A stretch of 64,000 bases of DNA. It comes from Thuidium tamariscinum (Eukaryota > Streptophyta > Bryopsida > Hypnales > Thuidiaceae). The position numbers and the translations under genes are program-made. The notes under the pieces are model-generated. The model was not told the DNA's origin and ran no database searches. It saw only the letters and a list, made by a program, of their open reading frames with translations. Shown in pieces: positions 47,433 to 59,614 of the stretch (position 1 is its first letter; each line of letters begins with the position of its first letter). Where the stretch lies: positions 16,197,501 through 16,261,500 of the forward strand of contig OX344749.2 in assembly GCA_947034885.2 (NCBI GenBank), written 5' to 3'.

Positions 47433-48235
47433 AGGTAGGTTACTAGTTAGTTTTTCAAATTGCACTACATTGCAAATTCTAGCCATTGGAAGAATTTCTA
47501 TATGTATTTAAGTTGGACTATTCAAAATTGTTCTATAGTTGTTTTTGTGAGGTAAATTTATCTAATTCTACTCATCTAACTAAAAGAGGACACACCTATA
47601 AGCACTTTGTTGGTCCTTCACTCTATATGCTCCCTTTTGGCAACTTTATTTGAATGAAATCTATTATGAAAGTATTTATCCTCAAGATATAATCACATGT
47701 CATAAAAAATTCAAAAGTTCTTGTGAAAATCATAAAAGTATGATGAGATTTTTGAATAGGAAGTGAAAGGAATAATATCAATTAGACAATATACTTATAA
47801 AAATCTGAAAATTTCTCTGAGTACATGTATATAATGGAATAAATCAAGTTATCATATAAGCCTAAGATTAGGAAATCAAAAGACCATGACCATAGTCATA
47901 GGTCTAAAGTTTAAATTGTAAGAAAATATTTGAATTGTAGGAACTCTTCAAAATTTCAAATTAAACTAGAAACTAGACTTGATGTATTCCATTTCACTAG
48001 TTGGGCTCAAATTCAAGAAATATATTCTTCTGGCTAAAATTCAAAAAAGAACATTTATAGGGCTAAAACTCAAATTCAAAATAAAGAGCCAAAAGACACC
48101 AAATAATGATCGACGGATTAAGTGTCTTCTAATGTACAAGGTCACAAAATTGACAGAACCCAATGGCAATGGACTATTCACAAGGAAAGTGTTGAAAAAA
48201 ACTCCTTTCAAAAGTAGAACAAGAAAGCAATGAAT
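47433..48235. other. AT-rich intergenic, no gene seen
   Basis: AT-rich spacer. A short ORF (47979-48233, 84 aa, Lys-rich) is probably chance, given the A-rich sequence. Confidence 0.4.
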
Positions 48236-48239
48236 GTAT

Positions 48240-48975
48240 GGGTGATTGCAAGAATGACTTCATGGTTTTGTGACTTTTGTCTCAAAATGGCTTGAGTACT
48301 GTAGTATTGTGACTTTTGGATTAAATTTTTTTTTAATGAAATAAAATATGGATACTCTAAAGAGCACTCTAAATAGTATGTGGGTGAAAATTTTAACTTA
48401 GAAAAATTTATCTCTAAAAGTTATGTTCTCTCAAAGAGTGATGAAAAATACAAGAAAATAGGTAGTTTGGAATTTGATTTTAAAAAAATAATAAAATATT
48501 CAAAAAAATCAACAAAAAAAATTCATTTTTCTTAACTTAAAGGTTGTTGTTTTTGCCAAATTCCATCTTCAAAAAAAATATTTTGTGTTCTCTACAAGTG
48601 TACTTTGGTAGTGCACTTTGAGCACATGTGGAAGATGAATACTTTACTATTTTTAGAAAATCTCTTCACAAGCTTGTGTAACTATAGTAGAAGTCTTTGT
48701 ATTCCAATTTTCACCTTCAAATTTGAAATATGGATTGGAAATAGTACGAAAACCCCTCAAAATGGCCAAGCTAGACATCTGATCGGGGTCACTTTAAAAA
48801 TAGTAAACTAATTTTTAAAAATTTCAAAAAATTATAGAATGTCAAAAACTTTAGTGTCTACCTTTGTTCCAAATTTCACGGCAAACAAAGACACAATGCA
48901 AAAGTTATGAGCAAAAAATCACTTGTCCAAGGCTTAGGGGACAACAAATAGGACAAGTCATTCTTGCAACCACCC
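48240..48975. mobile_element. TIR element of the GGGTGATTGCAAGAA family (GTAT duplication)
   Basis: Left end 'gggtgattgcaagaatgact' and right end 'agtcattcttgcaaccaccc' differ at one position across 20 bp. GTAT flanks both sides (48236-48239, 48976-48979). It is 736 bp and non-coding. It is the clearest member of the family and supports a 4-bp target duplication. Confidence 0.82.
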
Positions 48976-48979
48976 GTAT

Positions 48980-49650
48980 TCATAGTCAAACTAATGAAAA
49001 CAATTAGTATCAAAAGTGAAAATTATTGACAAATTATTATTGAAAATATATTTCATAATGTATTCGAGAAAAATTACTATCTATGATTATCTATGACTTA
49101 GGTAATAAAATAAGGAGGTGGATAAATAGCAAAGCAATCAAGTAGGGTTTGCAATTAGTTGTACACACCTTACTACCTCCATCTTTTAATCCTCTTTAAA
49201 TCACCTATGAGAAACTGAAAACCTTCACCAAAAAAGCTTTAATACTTAAGAGTGATGCTAGCCCATGTAAATAGTTGTAGGCATTTCACAAAGACGATTT
49301 AAGGCGATGCTGGTATGCTCCAAAAGACCCCCAACATCCTAAATAACAAAACTGGAGGCCAAATGGATATGGACACTTCTCCGTTAAGTCTGTTTGGTTT
49401 CACGAGACAATCCTACTGTACAGAGAGAGCGGATAAGATAACGTACGTTGTTTTGCTTCTCGAGGCAAACGGTGGAGAGACCCACGTAAGAGAGTGATGC
49501 CACCACCAGCATCTCCACGAAGAAATTGTAGCGTCCTTGGACCAAAGAGGGTATAATTAGTTCCGTGCTCAGATTTGATGGAGATCGTGTGACAGAACGA
49601 AATACATGAATACTACTTCACCTCGTTGCAATTCAAGGAAGGTAGATCGA
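48980..49650. other. Intergenic, no gene seen
   Basis: AT-rich at first, then increasingly GC-rich toward the tandem duplication at 49.8 kb. No gene is recognised. Confidence 0.4.
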
Positions 49651-49782
49651 CTGAGGCAGAACAATGATTCAGCACATAATTACGGAGATGGAGGAACGAG
49701 AAGGAAGCCCAAGAAGCGAAATCAGGCTGAATGAGATGATGCACCTCAGATACCTGAATCGAAAAGAAGTAGCCCGTGGCGC

Positions 49783-50893
49783 ATTCTTCAGCGTCGCGAA
49801 GCTCCCGACGTTCGACCTCAAAGACCACCCAAATCGAACACCCACGCGAACGAGACACTGTTTGAAGATGATGGACTATGATCGATCAGGAAATTCGAAC
49901 AGAGCTCAGGTTTCGGAACGAAGTGATCGATTTCCTGTCCACACATCACTGCTTCAATTCTTCGCACCGGAACGAAGGGGAGGAGGAATTGCAAAGGCAG
50001 AGACTCCGGCGTACAGCTTCAGGAAAGGTATTAGTGAGGAGGTTCGAGAAGAGCGTCGCTGGAACCACTGGTAGGGTAGCTACTCGAAGGTGCCGTGCTC
50101 ACTTTGCAGATCCGTACGCAGTGGGGCAGGGGCTAGCTGCAGCATCTGCAATGTAGACTCGTTGACTTTAACAAGCCTTCTAACGGTTAACCCCTCACCG
50201 CCCACAGCCCCACACTCAAACGCAGTCACTGCTGCTTTTCGAGAGAGGTACAGAAAATATAGCTTTGCGGGAGATGGAGATAGAATCACGGGAAAGGAAC
50301 AACACGGATTGAAAGTAGTGTTCTTGTTGAAAGCAAAGCATCTTGCTGATGTAAATTTGACATGATGTGGCGCATTCGGCGATTCTTCAGCATCGCAAAG
50401 CTCACGACGTTCGACCTCAAAGCCCACCCAGATCGAACATCCACGCGAACGAGACACTGTTGGAAGATGATGGGCTGTGATCGATCAGGAAATTCGAACA
50501 GAGCTCAGGTTTCGGAACGAAGTGATCGATTTCCTGTCCATGCATCACTGCTTCAATTCTTCGCACCGGAACGAAGGGGAGGAGGAATTGCAAAGGCAGA
50601 AGCACAGGCGTACATCTTCAGGAAAGGTACTAGTGAGGAGGTTCGAGCTGGAACCACTGGTAGGGTAGCTACACGGAGGTGCCGTGCTCACTTTGCAGAT
50701 CCGTACGCAGTGGGGCCGGGGCTAGCTGCAGCATCTGCGATCATGTAGGCTCGTTGAATTTAACAAGCCTTCTAACGGTTAACCCCTCACCGCCCACACT
50801 CAAACGCACTGTCACTGCTGCTTTTCGAGAGAGGTACAGAAAATATAGCTTTGCCGGAGATGGTAGAATCACGGGAAAGGAACACCATCAATG
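49783..50893. repeat. Tandem duplication with 599-bp period, GC-richer
   Basis: Unit 1 starts at 49783 and unit 2 at 50382; both read 'attcttcagc.tcgc.aagct'. They share a 92-codon frame in unit 1 (49878-50156, MIDQEIRTELRFRNE...). In unit 2 that frame is broken by a 10-nt deletion near 50650, and most changes between units alter amino acids. It is therefore probably not a conserved coding sequence. It may be a captured gene fragment or a transposon interior. No family is recognised. Confidence 0.75.
50299..50361. repeat. 63-bp block repeated inverted at 55015-55077
   Basis: Contains 'gaaagtagtgttcttg' and 'cttgctgatgtaaatttgac'. The reverse complement at 55015-55077 differs at only about two positions. 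It lies between the two 599-bp units, in sequence that unit 2 lacks. Confidence 0.8.
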
Positions 50894-52614
50894 TTGAAAA
50901 AAACACTGCGTGAGATGGGCTGGAAAATGATTCTGGTGACTTTTATATCTTACCCTCGCAATGGAAGCGCTTCATTTGTGCCACGGAAAGAAAAAAAAAA
51001 AAATAAATGATTCTGGTGGTAAGAGTCCAAGCAATCATATCTCGAGCCGGGTGCTTTGTCCGGAGCGCAGGACGTGATTCACGTGAACCAGTCGTGGTTC
51101 AAGACTGACTCACTCACTGACTCAAGAGTGCACAATTGGTGAATCTGACGGAGTATTAAATTAATTTTGACTGCCACTTGCCCTCTTTCCTGAGCAGCTT
51201 TTTTTGGGGAACAGGAACTTACCTGCTACAAGCCTTCATAGCACAAATCAGTGGGGTTTTTTTTAGGCGATTTGGTGCAAAATTGCACCACAATTTTTGG
51301 CCTGGCACCAAGCGTATAGAAAATAATCAGCATAATTGTGGATGAAATTGTCAATAAACTTCAAATTTTTAAAAAATAATGGATGAAGTTGTTATATAAT
51401 GGATGAAAAGAAAATGATAGATATATATTGTGTCCTAATATGATATTTTCTATTCAATATATGAATCAAAGTTGAGATTTGGAGCTCCACAATAAAATGA
51501 AGTACTGCCATTGTGGCACTTCATAAGAAATGAAAAAAAAAACACTTGGACAAATGACAGAGTACAAAATTTTGGAACAAGACGCTAACCATTTTTTTTT
51601 GGAAAGAAATGAAATTGGATGCTAACTTTAAATACTCCACTAGAAGTGGCCCAATACAGTGGATTTATCTCAGGGGAAAACACACAAATTTTTATCCTAA
51701 AGAACCCAAAATTTACAATGTTGAACCTACTTTGAATGGAAGATTTAGTTTTCTCCAATTTAGGGCCTCTTTTAAAAAAAACACTTGCCTTGAGACTAAG
51801 CTACATTGCTCTTGGCTTCCAAAACAATATCAACACTCTGACTATTGTTTGGAAAGTGGTTTGAAATTAAATGAGTGCTCCAATGCAACCATTATTGTCA
51901 GATGCAATTTTATAGCGTCTTGGTGTGCAACCATATAGGATGGATATTTGGTATTTTTGCCTATGTCTCAAAACATCTTTGCTACTATGAAATTTGAAGG
52001 TCATTATAAAGACAACTTTGGCTTCATGCCGTAGATAAAGATTGAATACTATGTACAAAAGACTAGTTGGGAATTTGAATCTTGAATATAGAAGAGATGT
52101 TGGATTGGAGTTTGCTTAATGCCCGCATGTGAATTATGACTACAAACAAAATTTTGGAATATTGAATTGTGTCAAAAAGAATACATTGTATACTTATTGG
52201 ACCAAAAAAAACCTTGGCATTGTATTGGCCTCATCAAATGCCTTGCATCTTCACTAGCTAAGCCACTCGGTTTCAATAACACTTTTTGCTTATTGCTCTC
52301 AGTTTGAAAAAATGACTCCAAATAGTACCTTGTCATATTAAAGGTTGTGCTATTCCTCCCATTACTACCACATTTGTTCAACAAAGAAGGGCCTTCATAG
52401 TAGGCAATTTTACACTCACACCAATTTGGTCAACTTTGACTATGACTTTAGTAAAAAACGTAGAGGTTAGTAAGAGGTGTGAGAAGATGGGTTTGTTGTT
52501 GTAGAAAATCGACTCAATTGAATCTTGAGTGCAGTGCCACATCTCATAAGGCAATAAGTCTTTAACCACATCTTCTTGCTATGGTTCAAGGGGGGTGGGT
52601 GGGCGGTTAAACTC
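50894..52614. other. Intergenic, no gene seen
   Basis: Mixed composition grading into AT-rich spacer. ORF 51609-51938 (109 aa) has no recognised domain and a composition expected by chance. No other structure is noted. Confidence 0.4.
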
Positions 52615-52857
52615 GTCCCACAAAGTGAGACCAACAGGATGGATTTATCCCAGGGATAAACTTTTAATTTTTTAATTTTTTGCACAAATTCTTTTTTTCA
52701 AAATTTGAATTCATATTTGCAATCAGAGACTTCAAATTTGCTCGTGAGGTTGGGGGTGAAGAACATATCCAAAATCAAGGCACAAAATTAGGGGGCTTTT
52801 TTTACTTTTGCCCCTAGACAATATGAGTTTTATCCTACAAGATCCACTTTGTGGGAC
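52615..52857. mobile_element. Inverted-repeat element with GTCCCACAAAGTG ends
   Basis: Ends GTCCCACAAAGTG (52615-52627) and CACTTTGTGGGAC (52845-52857) are perfect complements. The interior shares 'gaattcatatttgcaatc'-like and 'agggggctttttttac' words with 19554-19777. It is a non-coding MITE. Confidence 0.78.
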
Positions 52858-53548
52858 ATATTTAACGTCATGCTAGTTCAATCTTGTAGAACTCCTGACA
52901 ACACTCTTACAGTGGAAGCATCCAAAACTGTTCAAATAAGGAATTTAGTATGGTTGGAGGGAGATTTTCCTAAAATTGATATTTTTCTAGTATTAGCGAG
53001 TGAAAATCATGAATATTAAAAAAAAGAAATAGAATTTTCGTACATTGAATGTAATTTCTATATTATTTTGAAGTGATGGCTTCATGGCTCTCTAGACCAC
53101 TAAAAGTATGCAATAGGTGCACCCAAAACTAAACCCTGCGAAAATCAACACTCAACCAACCAGATTTTCCTATCCATCCTTCAATTGTATCAACAAATTA
53201 CAATTACATATGTAGCAATACATTAACTGCATTGTACGGACATATTTGAGTGACTCTACAGTCCACTGCAAGGTACATGGACGGAAATGGGTGTTTCTCC
53301 CTCAACCCCTCACCGCCCAAAAGGCCCAAAATTATCCACAGCAGATTGGATAGATGTAGGGCTGAGGTAGGGGGCAAGGAGGAAATTGTAGCGCCAAGTG
53401 CACATCCCACATTAGGGTTTTGTGTGGGACATGCCTTTCCCATTTTGGAGTGTTGCGATTGTACAATTCACAAGTTCTATCATTTTGATTCGGAGGATGG
53501 CCATAATTGGACATGCCATTTTTCGGAAAGTGACCGACGTTTACTATA
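52858..53548. other. Intergenic, no confident gene
   Basis: Contains ORF 53250-53549 (99 aa plus) with no recognised domain. A short word 'cccctcaccgccca' near 53304 also occurs in the 50.2-kb duplication. I cannot assign a gene. Confidence 0.35.
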
Positions 53549-54151
53549 GGAGAGAGCTCATAAACCGCTCAAGCTTTAGCACCTGCCCACTAGGAAGCTC
53601 TGAAAATAGATCATTTACTGTGAGAAAATGAATTGTGGATTATATTGAAGCATGCTAAGACTTTGTTTTCACTAATCGAATGGATGGTTTCAGAGTCCCA
53701 ATGGCTTCATTCTCAACCAAGTGGTTAGGTGTCTCTTGATTATATTTAAAATAAGAATTAGTTGTTGAACTACCTTCTTTCAAGTGTTCAAAAATCTGAA
53801 ATATGATTTATTCAAGAATTCATTTCAGTTTTAGAAAGGAACACATTTAGAAACAAATTCGATTACTTTTTACAAAATTGTAGTGCTAGTTTTTGAAGCA
53901 AGCCAATTTTTTTTCAAATTGCACATGTATGGGTTTGCAAGGCCTATTGATCACAGATAGGGCCCTATGCTAGAATGTGTTTGAAAATTCATAACTAATT
54001 CAATAATGCTTCAAAAAAATATGAAACGACTTGTGTTAGATTCCTCATTTATTTCTCTTTCACTGAAAAATGACTAAAAAATATTACCATCCAAAAAATA
54101 TATGAAAAAGGCGGACCAGCCCTTAGACGAACGGTTTATGAGCCTCCTCCC
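53549..54151. mobile_element. TIR element, copy 2 (GGAG..GCTCATAAACCG ends)
   Basis: Left end 'ggagagagctcataaaccgc' and right end 'cggtttatgagcctcctccc' are inverted repeats. It is 603 bp, non-coding, and the reverse complement of most of 13788-14774. Confidence 0.8.
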
Positions 54152-54550
54152 TTAGGGTCAAACCATTGGCTGTGCATCCCGCTGCACAAAGTGAGCTGTG
54201 TAGTACGCAGCTTGTGCCTTGTGGAGCCAAGTGCGTAGTACCCAATCACAGAAGTGTGGTGAACCAGTCACCGTGGAGATTCTCAAGCTTTTCTTCTGCT
54301 CATGAAATTTGCCTCATGATCACATTTAACCTTAAACGTCGAAGAGTACATTTTTCTATTCAGATTGAGAGAGAATCTTCCCTTGTAGAATGGAAGTGCA
54401 ACTATTGGTCCTTGGTTTTAGGGGTGGAAAGGGGAAATCTTCTACAGGGCTTTGACTTCCAATGAATATATTTGGCTTTTCCAAAGTAGATGATATCACA
54501 CGGAATCAAAATGCATGATTTCCACGGTCACTAGTCTGTTGTTCAAGGGT
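54152..54550. other. Spacer, no gene seen
   Basis: Lies between two MITEs. The 99-codon ORF at 54166-54465 has no recognisable content. Confidence 0.4.
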
Positions 54551-54552
54551 TA

Positions 54553-54825
54553 AGGTAGGTACACCCAAAAGCGCCACTTATTCATACTGAGCCTAGTTCC
54601 TGCTATTAATTAGTTCAAATTTTTATGTAGTCTTGTTGGCAAGTGAAAGCATGTTCCAACGCACCAAAGAACGTAGGATTTTGATACCGTATGCAAAAGT
54701 TATTAATAGGCAAAGTCTGTTTCTAAAAGCGCCATCTACAGTCTGTGAACATGACTGATTTCGGAAATGTATGTGCACTGTAGATGGCGCTTTAAGGAAC
54801 ATGGCGCTTTTGGGTGTACCTACCT
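54553..54825. mobile_element. 273-bp MITE, copy 2 (TA target site)
   Basis: Ends AGGTAGGTACACCCAAAAGC and its complement, flanked by TA (54551-54552, 54826-54827). The length equals copy 1 at 12884-13156, in the opposite orientation. An inner hairpin, 'gcgccatctacagt' with 'actgtagatggcgc', is better preserved here. Confidence 0.88.
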
Positions 54826-55014
54826 TATGCATATTTTATTTTGCAATTTCAGGAAGTCACTCAACTAGTCTTAGCCATGACATACAACAATTCTTGAGTT
54901 CTGTGAATGAGAGCTCTACTTGCTAGAGCCGCCGAAATACTCACTACCTTAGAAAAAACGACAATTTTTTCAAATTTGCACGCGATCAAACCCTCTTCCA
55001 AAAAAATCTAACCG

Positions 55015-55077
55015 GTCAAATTTACATCAGCAAGATGCTTTGCTTTCAGCAAGAACACTACTTTCAATCCATGTTGT
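55015..55077. repeat. 63-bp block, inverted partner of 50299-50361
   Basis: Reverse complement of the block between the 599-bp tandem units ('gtcaaatttacatcagcaag' at its left edge). It lies directly before a member of the TTAA element family. Confidence 0.8.
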
Positions 55078-55087
55078 GCTAGATTGG

Positions 55088-55479
55088 GCCCGGGTAGGTA
55101 TGGTTTTCAAAAATTCCATACCTATGTGCAAACTAAAATTGCTCATAACTTTTGACTTCTTAATCTAAATGGGATGAAACAAAGCTTCCTATGTCTGTAA
55201 AAACCTAAAGAATTAATTTGAATTTTCACTTTTGAAAAAAAAGTTTTCTTAAAGAAGTTTTTTTAGCTGCCCAAGCTGCCCTCCAAGTTAAGAAAACGAC
55301 ATATCATGCCATAACTTCTTAACCACAAAGTGAAAAGTTGCGAAAATTGTTGGGCCTTAAAGCTACTCCTTGAGCACATCTTGTGTAAAAGTTTCAGCGG
55401 AAAAAAATAAAAACTCCATTTGTAGTGAGCTGCCCAAAAAATTTATAATGCCAAAAAACGCACCTCAGGGCTTTAGGGG
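55088..55479. repeat. Single-arm member of the TTAA/CCCCTAAA family
   Basis: Matches one arm of the palindrome at 58204-58942, from 'gggtaggtatggttttcaaa' to 'cagggctttagggg', and is followed by TTAA at 55480-55483. The other terminus is not found, so this copy is truncated or rearranged. Confidence 0.7.
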
Positions 55480-55483
55480 TTAA

Positions 55484-56981
55484 ATTGCTTGGAGTAGCTG
55501 AGTGAAGGGACCCACACCTTTCATAGATGCTCCACTTGTTCATGCTCAATGGAGACTATTTTTCACTTATTCTAGGAATATCCACATACCGAGGAGGTGT
55601 GGATGAAAGACAACCTCCTAGCACGATCAACAGTCAAACTAGAGTTCCAAGACTACAAGCAAGCACTTCTAAAAAGGTTTCAAGTGAATTAGACTGGGAC
55701 GGTGAGCAAGTTTGTCTATGAAAATCAGCCTCACTAAAACATCCTTAGGACATTCTTGCTTTAGTACATAACTGTGGACTAATCAATGTTAGAAACGATA
55801 CACTACCCAAGCATTGAATCGGGAGCGTCCACTTGGATCTCCACTCTTCATTCCGATATTGTTGTTTGGTGTCACATTCACGCAGTTTCTAGAAATCTTG
55901 AATCCTTATCTGATAATTTTGAGTTAGAAGGTGTTTTTCACACTAAATGGACTCCTCTCTTTTACATCATGAGTAATGGGAGGAGGAATTACACTGTTCC
56001 TCCCATCCTTCTCAATTGTAACACTTGATTTTATTTATTTTTTAAATGCAAAGAGGCTTCTCCCCCCCCCATCCCAAGCCTTCTTTGGCTTTTACAGCTG
56101 AGCAAGGGTCAATTTACCCCAACCCCAGATTGCACCATTTCAAAATAAATTTTCACTTTTTGTCAAATAAAAATAATTCTTTTTTGGCCAAAATGTTTTC
56201 ATTTCTTTTCAAAATATAGATTAAATCACCAAATTTGAATTAAAAAATAAGTAGATAAATATGATTGAAAAGTTTTTTTGTTCCAAAAGATGGGTGGGAG
56301 TAAAAATTTAATGTTCCACCAAATTTTAAATGTTTCCATCTTGTCACTTTCTCAAAAAATTAAAATTTTAAAAAGAAAACAACTAAATGCTTATAGCATA
56401 TGCAACTTTTTGAACCAATGCCACACAAAGGATTATGAATTGATGAAAAGTAATAATTTCATCTACTAAAAATAGAAAAATATATTACCTTGTAGTTTTT
56501 GAAAAAGTTTGTTCTTCACTTTTGTAAAAAATGCTACTAAAAGAGCTCACTTTGCTAGGTTCTAAAGAAAGAGCATCCACCTCCATAGAGCTACACCAAT
56601 GCAAGAATGGAAATATAGATAGCTTTGAGATTTTGAAGTGCAAGGAGGGACTTCATTTGGTTTTGGTGAATTTTTTTCTTAAATGATCCAATGTAAAGCC
56701 CGCAATCCAAACTTCAAATGGCCTTTTTTCATTATAAAAAGAAGGAAAATAAAATATTCTTTATTAAAAGAAGGCCTCTCATACAAAATTCTAATTCTAA
56801 TTTAATGGCACACATAATGAAGCTTGAAAAAATATGACATTAAAGACTTTTCTAGTTGTGAAGAGTGATTTTTTGAAGGCATTTTGTTGCTATGGGTGAC
56901 ACATTTGGGCCAATATATACAAATCCCTCCAAAATATTAGCCAACATAAAGACACCCCTTGATAGTTCCTATCACAACAAT
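55484..56981. other. Intergenic, no gene seen
   Basis: ORFs of 60-80 codons have no recognised content. A stretch near 56103 ('gagcaagggtcaatttaccc') resembles the ends of the 19.6-kb element and may be a decayed copy. Confidence 0.4.
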
Positions 56982-57205
56982 GCTAGTATGTCAGTATAGA
57001 AGTGTGAGCCTATGAGCCTTGAGCCTAAGTATAAGTAAGTATTCTACAGTCATTGAAGGTGTTTATAACATAAACACCTACAATATAGGTGTTCAGAATA
57101 TAAATACACTATAATCATTGAAGTGTCTTTAATATAGACACCTATACTATAGGTGTGTAGAATTCTAGGCTCATAGGCTCACACTTTCTATGCTCACATA
57201 CTAGC
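56982..57205. mobile_element. Foldback MITE with GCTAGTATG ends
   Basis: Left 'gctagtatgtcagtatagaa' and right '...tgctcacatactagc' begin inverted arms of about 40 nt that both include 'gtgtgagcctatgagcc' or its complement. The interior has smaller palindromes ('aggtgtttataacataaaca'). It is non-coding. Confidence 0.8.
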
Positions 57206-58199
57206 AACCATGGTTCCCATTAAAAGATTATTGATTGGAAAAAAAATGGCATATCCAAATAATAAAAAGAGACCAATGCAAGTTGCAATAAGGGTTGTTT
57301 TCTAGTTGTTCTATCATTGTAATGTTGATGTGATGCTTTTTAGTTAGATTGAAGCTATTCTTAGAGCATCATTAATAGAACAATCTAAACACTTTAGTAA
57401 ATACAACGCTATCTTTTGCTTGGTATAAAATTAAACTAGTGAGTACTATTTGGTGAACCCACTATTTTTATTTTTAAGGTGTTTATTTGGATATTTGATG
57501 TGGGTTTAATTATACTGATTATTGTATTTAATCTATACATGCCTAAGGCCATTTTTCTACCAAAACCACTCAAAATTACCATTTTTGTTGCATTCATTCA
57601 AGAGAACAAAAAAATGTATTTTATTTAGAATCTAATTATAGGATCTTGTACTCTATTTATCGGAGATAATGTGTTAAAAATTTCATAAAGTTTGACCATA
57701 CAAATTGGAAGATATGAACATTTAGAGTAGGAAAAAAGAGTTCTTTTGAATTGATTGTTATGCAAGCAAACTTAACCTTGTCAAAAAAATTTGTAATATT
57801 GTGAAAATTGCATTTAGAAATGAATCCAATAAGTTATTTTTTCAAGAATATGCTCAAAATGCCCCCAAAACAAGATTATTCATGACTATCACATCACTAA
57901 TCTAAATGGAATGAATCCAAGCTTCATATATAGACAAAGATATAATTTATAAGTAAAAAAAAAGTATTCAAATTTCAAATTTTTGTGGATTTATTTTTCT
58001 ACCCATTGAGTTGAAATTCGGGCTTTTTATCATATAACTTTGCTCCCAATCTCCAATCGAAATAAAATTTATATTCCCATGAAGCTAATCACTTTCCCTG
58101 TATTATGAAAAAGTTTCAACTAATTTCACTAAAAATTAAGGTCATCAAAATGTGCCCTAAATCCAAATTGTATCTTGAGAAGACAATGGGTCTTAGGAA
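57206..58199. repeat. Diverged dispersed repeat, homologous to 16.6-17.6 kb
   Basis: Ordered similarity to the 16.5-17.6 kb region ('aggatcttgtact', 'gaatccaagcttcatatata', 'gaagctaat'). It forms the left flank of the palindromic TTAA element. No gene is visible. Confidence 0.5.
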
Positions 58200-58946
58200 T
58201 TAACACCTAAAGCCCTGAGCTACATTTTTTGGCAACATAGTGATTTCGGGCAGCTCACTATGAATGGAGTTTTTATTTTTTTCTTTGAATTTTTCACACA
58301 ACATGTATCCAAGGATTAGCTTCAAGGCCCAACAATTTTCATAACTTTTGATTATATAGTTAAGAAGTTATGACATAATATGTTGTTTTGTTTGAACATT
58401 CGGCAACTTGGGTAGCAAAAAAAACTTCTTTAAAAAAATATTATTCTTAAAAGTGAAATTTCAAATTGATTCTTTAGGTTCATAAAAATATGGAAAGATT
58501 TGAATCATTCCATTTGGATTAAGGAGTCAAAAGTTATGAGGAATTTTAGTTTGCGGGTAGGTATGGTTTTCAAAGACTCCATACCTACCCACAAACTAAA
58601 ATTCCTCATAACTTTTGATTCCTTAATCCAAATGGAATGATTCAAAGCTTCTCATCTTTTTATAAATCTAAAGAATCAATTTGAAGTTTCACTTTTAAAA
58701 AAAATATTTTCTTAAAGAAGTTTTTCTTTTGCCCGGGTTGCCCGATGTTCAAACAAAACAACATATCATGCTATAACTTCTTAACCATGTAATCAAAAGT
58801 TATGAAAATTGTTGGGCCTTGAAGCTACTCTTTGGACACATGTTGTGTGAAAAATTCAGAGAAAAAAACCAAAAAACTCCATTCATAGTGAGCTACCCAA
58901 AATCACTATATTGCCAAAAAACATAGCTCAAGGATTTAGGGGTTAA
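58200..58946. mobile_element. Near-palindromic TTAA-flanked element, 739 bp
   Basis: TTAA at 58200-58203 and 58943-58946. The ends are CACCTAAAGCCCTGAGC and, by complement, CCCCTAAATCCTTGAGC. The two halves are inverted copies of each other for about 360 bp each, meeting near 58570 in 'gggtaggtatgg' / 'ccatacctaccc'. It has no coding capacity. TTAA duplication and the CCCCTAAA end resemble the piggyBac element at 29292-34379, so it is probably a piggyBac-type MITE or a foldback derived from one. Confidence 0.82.
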
Positions 58947-59495
58947 GATAACCATAATTACTTATAAAAGCTATGAGGGAAAAAATTCTAGTACCTTATG
59001 TTTTTTTGTAAATTCATTCATTTTTTTATTTTAAAAATAGGATTATTTTACATAGAAAATTTAATTGTCAAATTTTTTTTTGCCTCTATCCTTCTTCACA
59101 AATTTTCTTTCTATCTACTACATATATGTAAGGGGATTAGATTATAAAACCAACAATAATCAATTCAATTCAAGTACATTGATGAAGTGATGGTTTTTAA
59201 TAACTATTTTATCATTGAATAATATAAAATCTCTATTAAAAGTATCCAATGCACATCCCAATCAATATGAGGGTGGTTGACACATGAGGTATCAAAAAAT
59301 GAGGTGTAGAAGTGTTTGTTCACTAGAAGAAAACTACATTAGAAATCACCAAAACGCATGGGCTGAAATTTGTTGAATTCCACGTTTCTAGTGCAAAAAT
59401 CTACGTTGGAATACTCACATTTGTCCCACATATATTGGAACACCTTCTCCCACTCCAAGAGGATGTAGTGAGCTCCACTCCTTATGGAAATTCAT
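58947..59495. other. AT-rich intergenic, no gene seen
   Basis: AT-rich spacer between the palindromic element and two short hairpins. Nothing else is recognised. Confidence 0.4.
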
Positions 59496-59498
59496 ACC

Positions 59499-59607
59499 TT
59501 CCTCCATCCACATGAAGTGGATGGAGGGAACACATCCTTTGAGGTCTTTCATTTTAGAGACCCCAAAAGATGTGTTCCCTCTACCCACTTCATGTGGATG
59601 GAGGAAG
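59499..59607. repeat. Short hairpin locus H1
   Basis: About 109 bp. The arms 'ttcctccatccacatgaagt' and its near-exact complement ending 'catgtggatggaggaa' enclose a loop around 'ggtctttcattttagagacc', itself a small palindrome. It is non-coding and adjacent to hairpin H2. Confidence 0.85.
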
Positions 59608-59614
59608 AAGTGAG

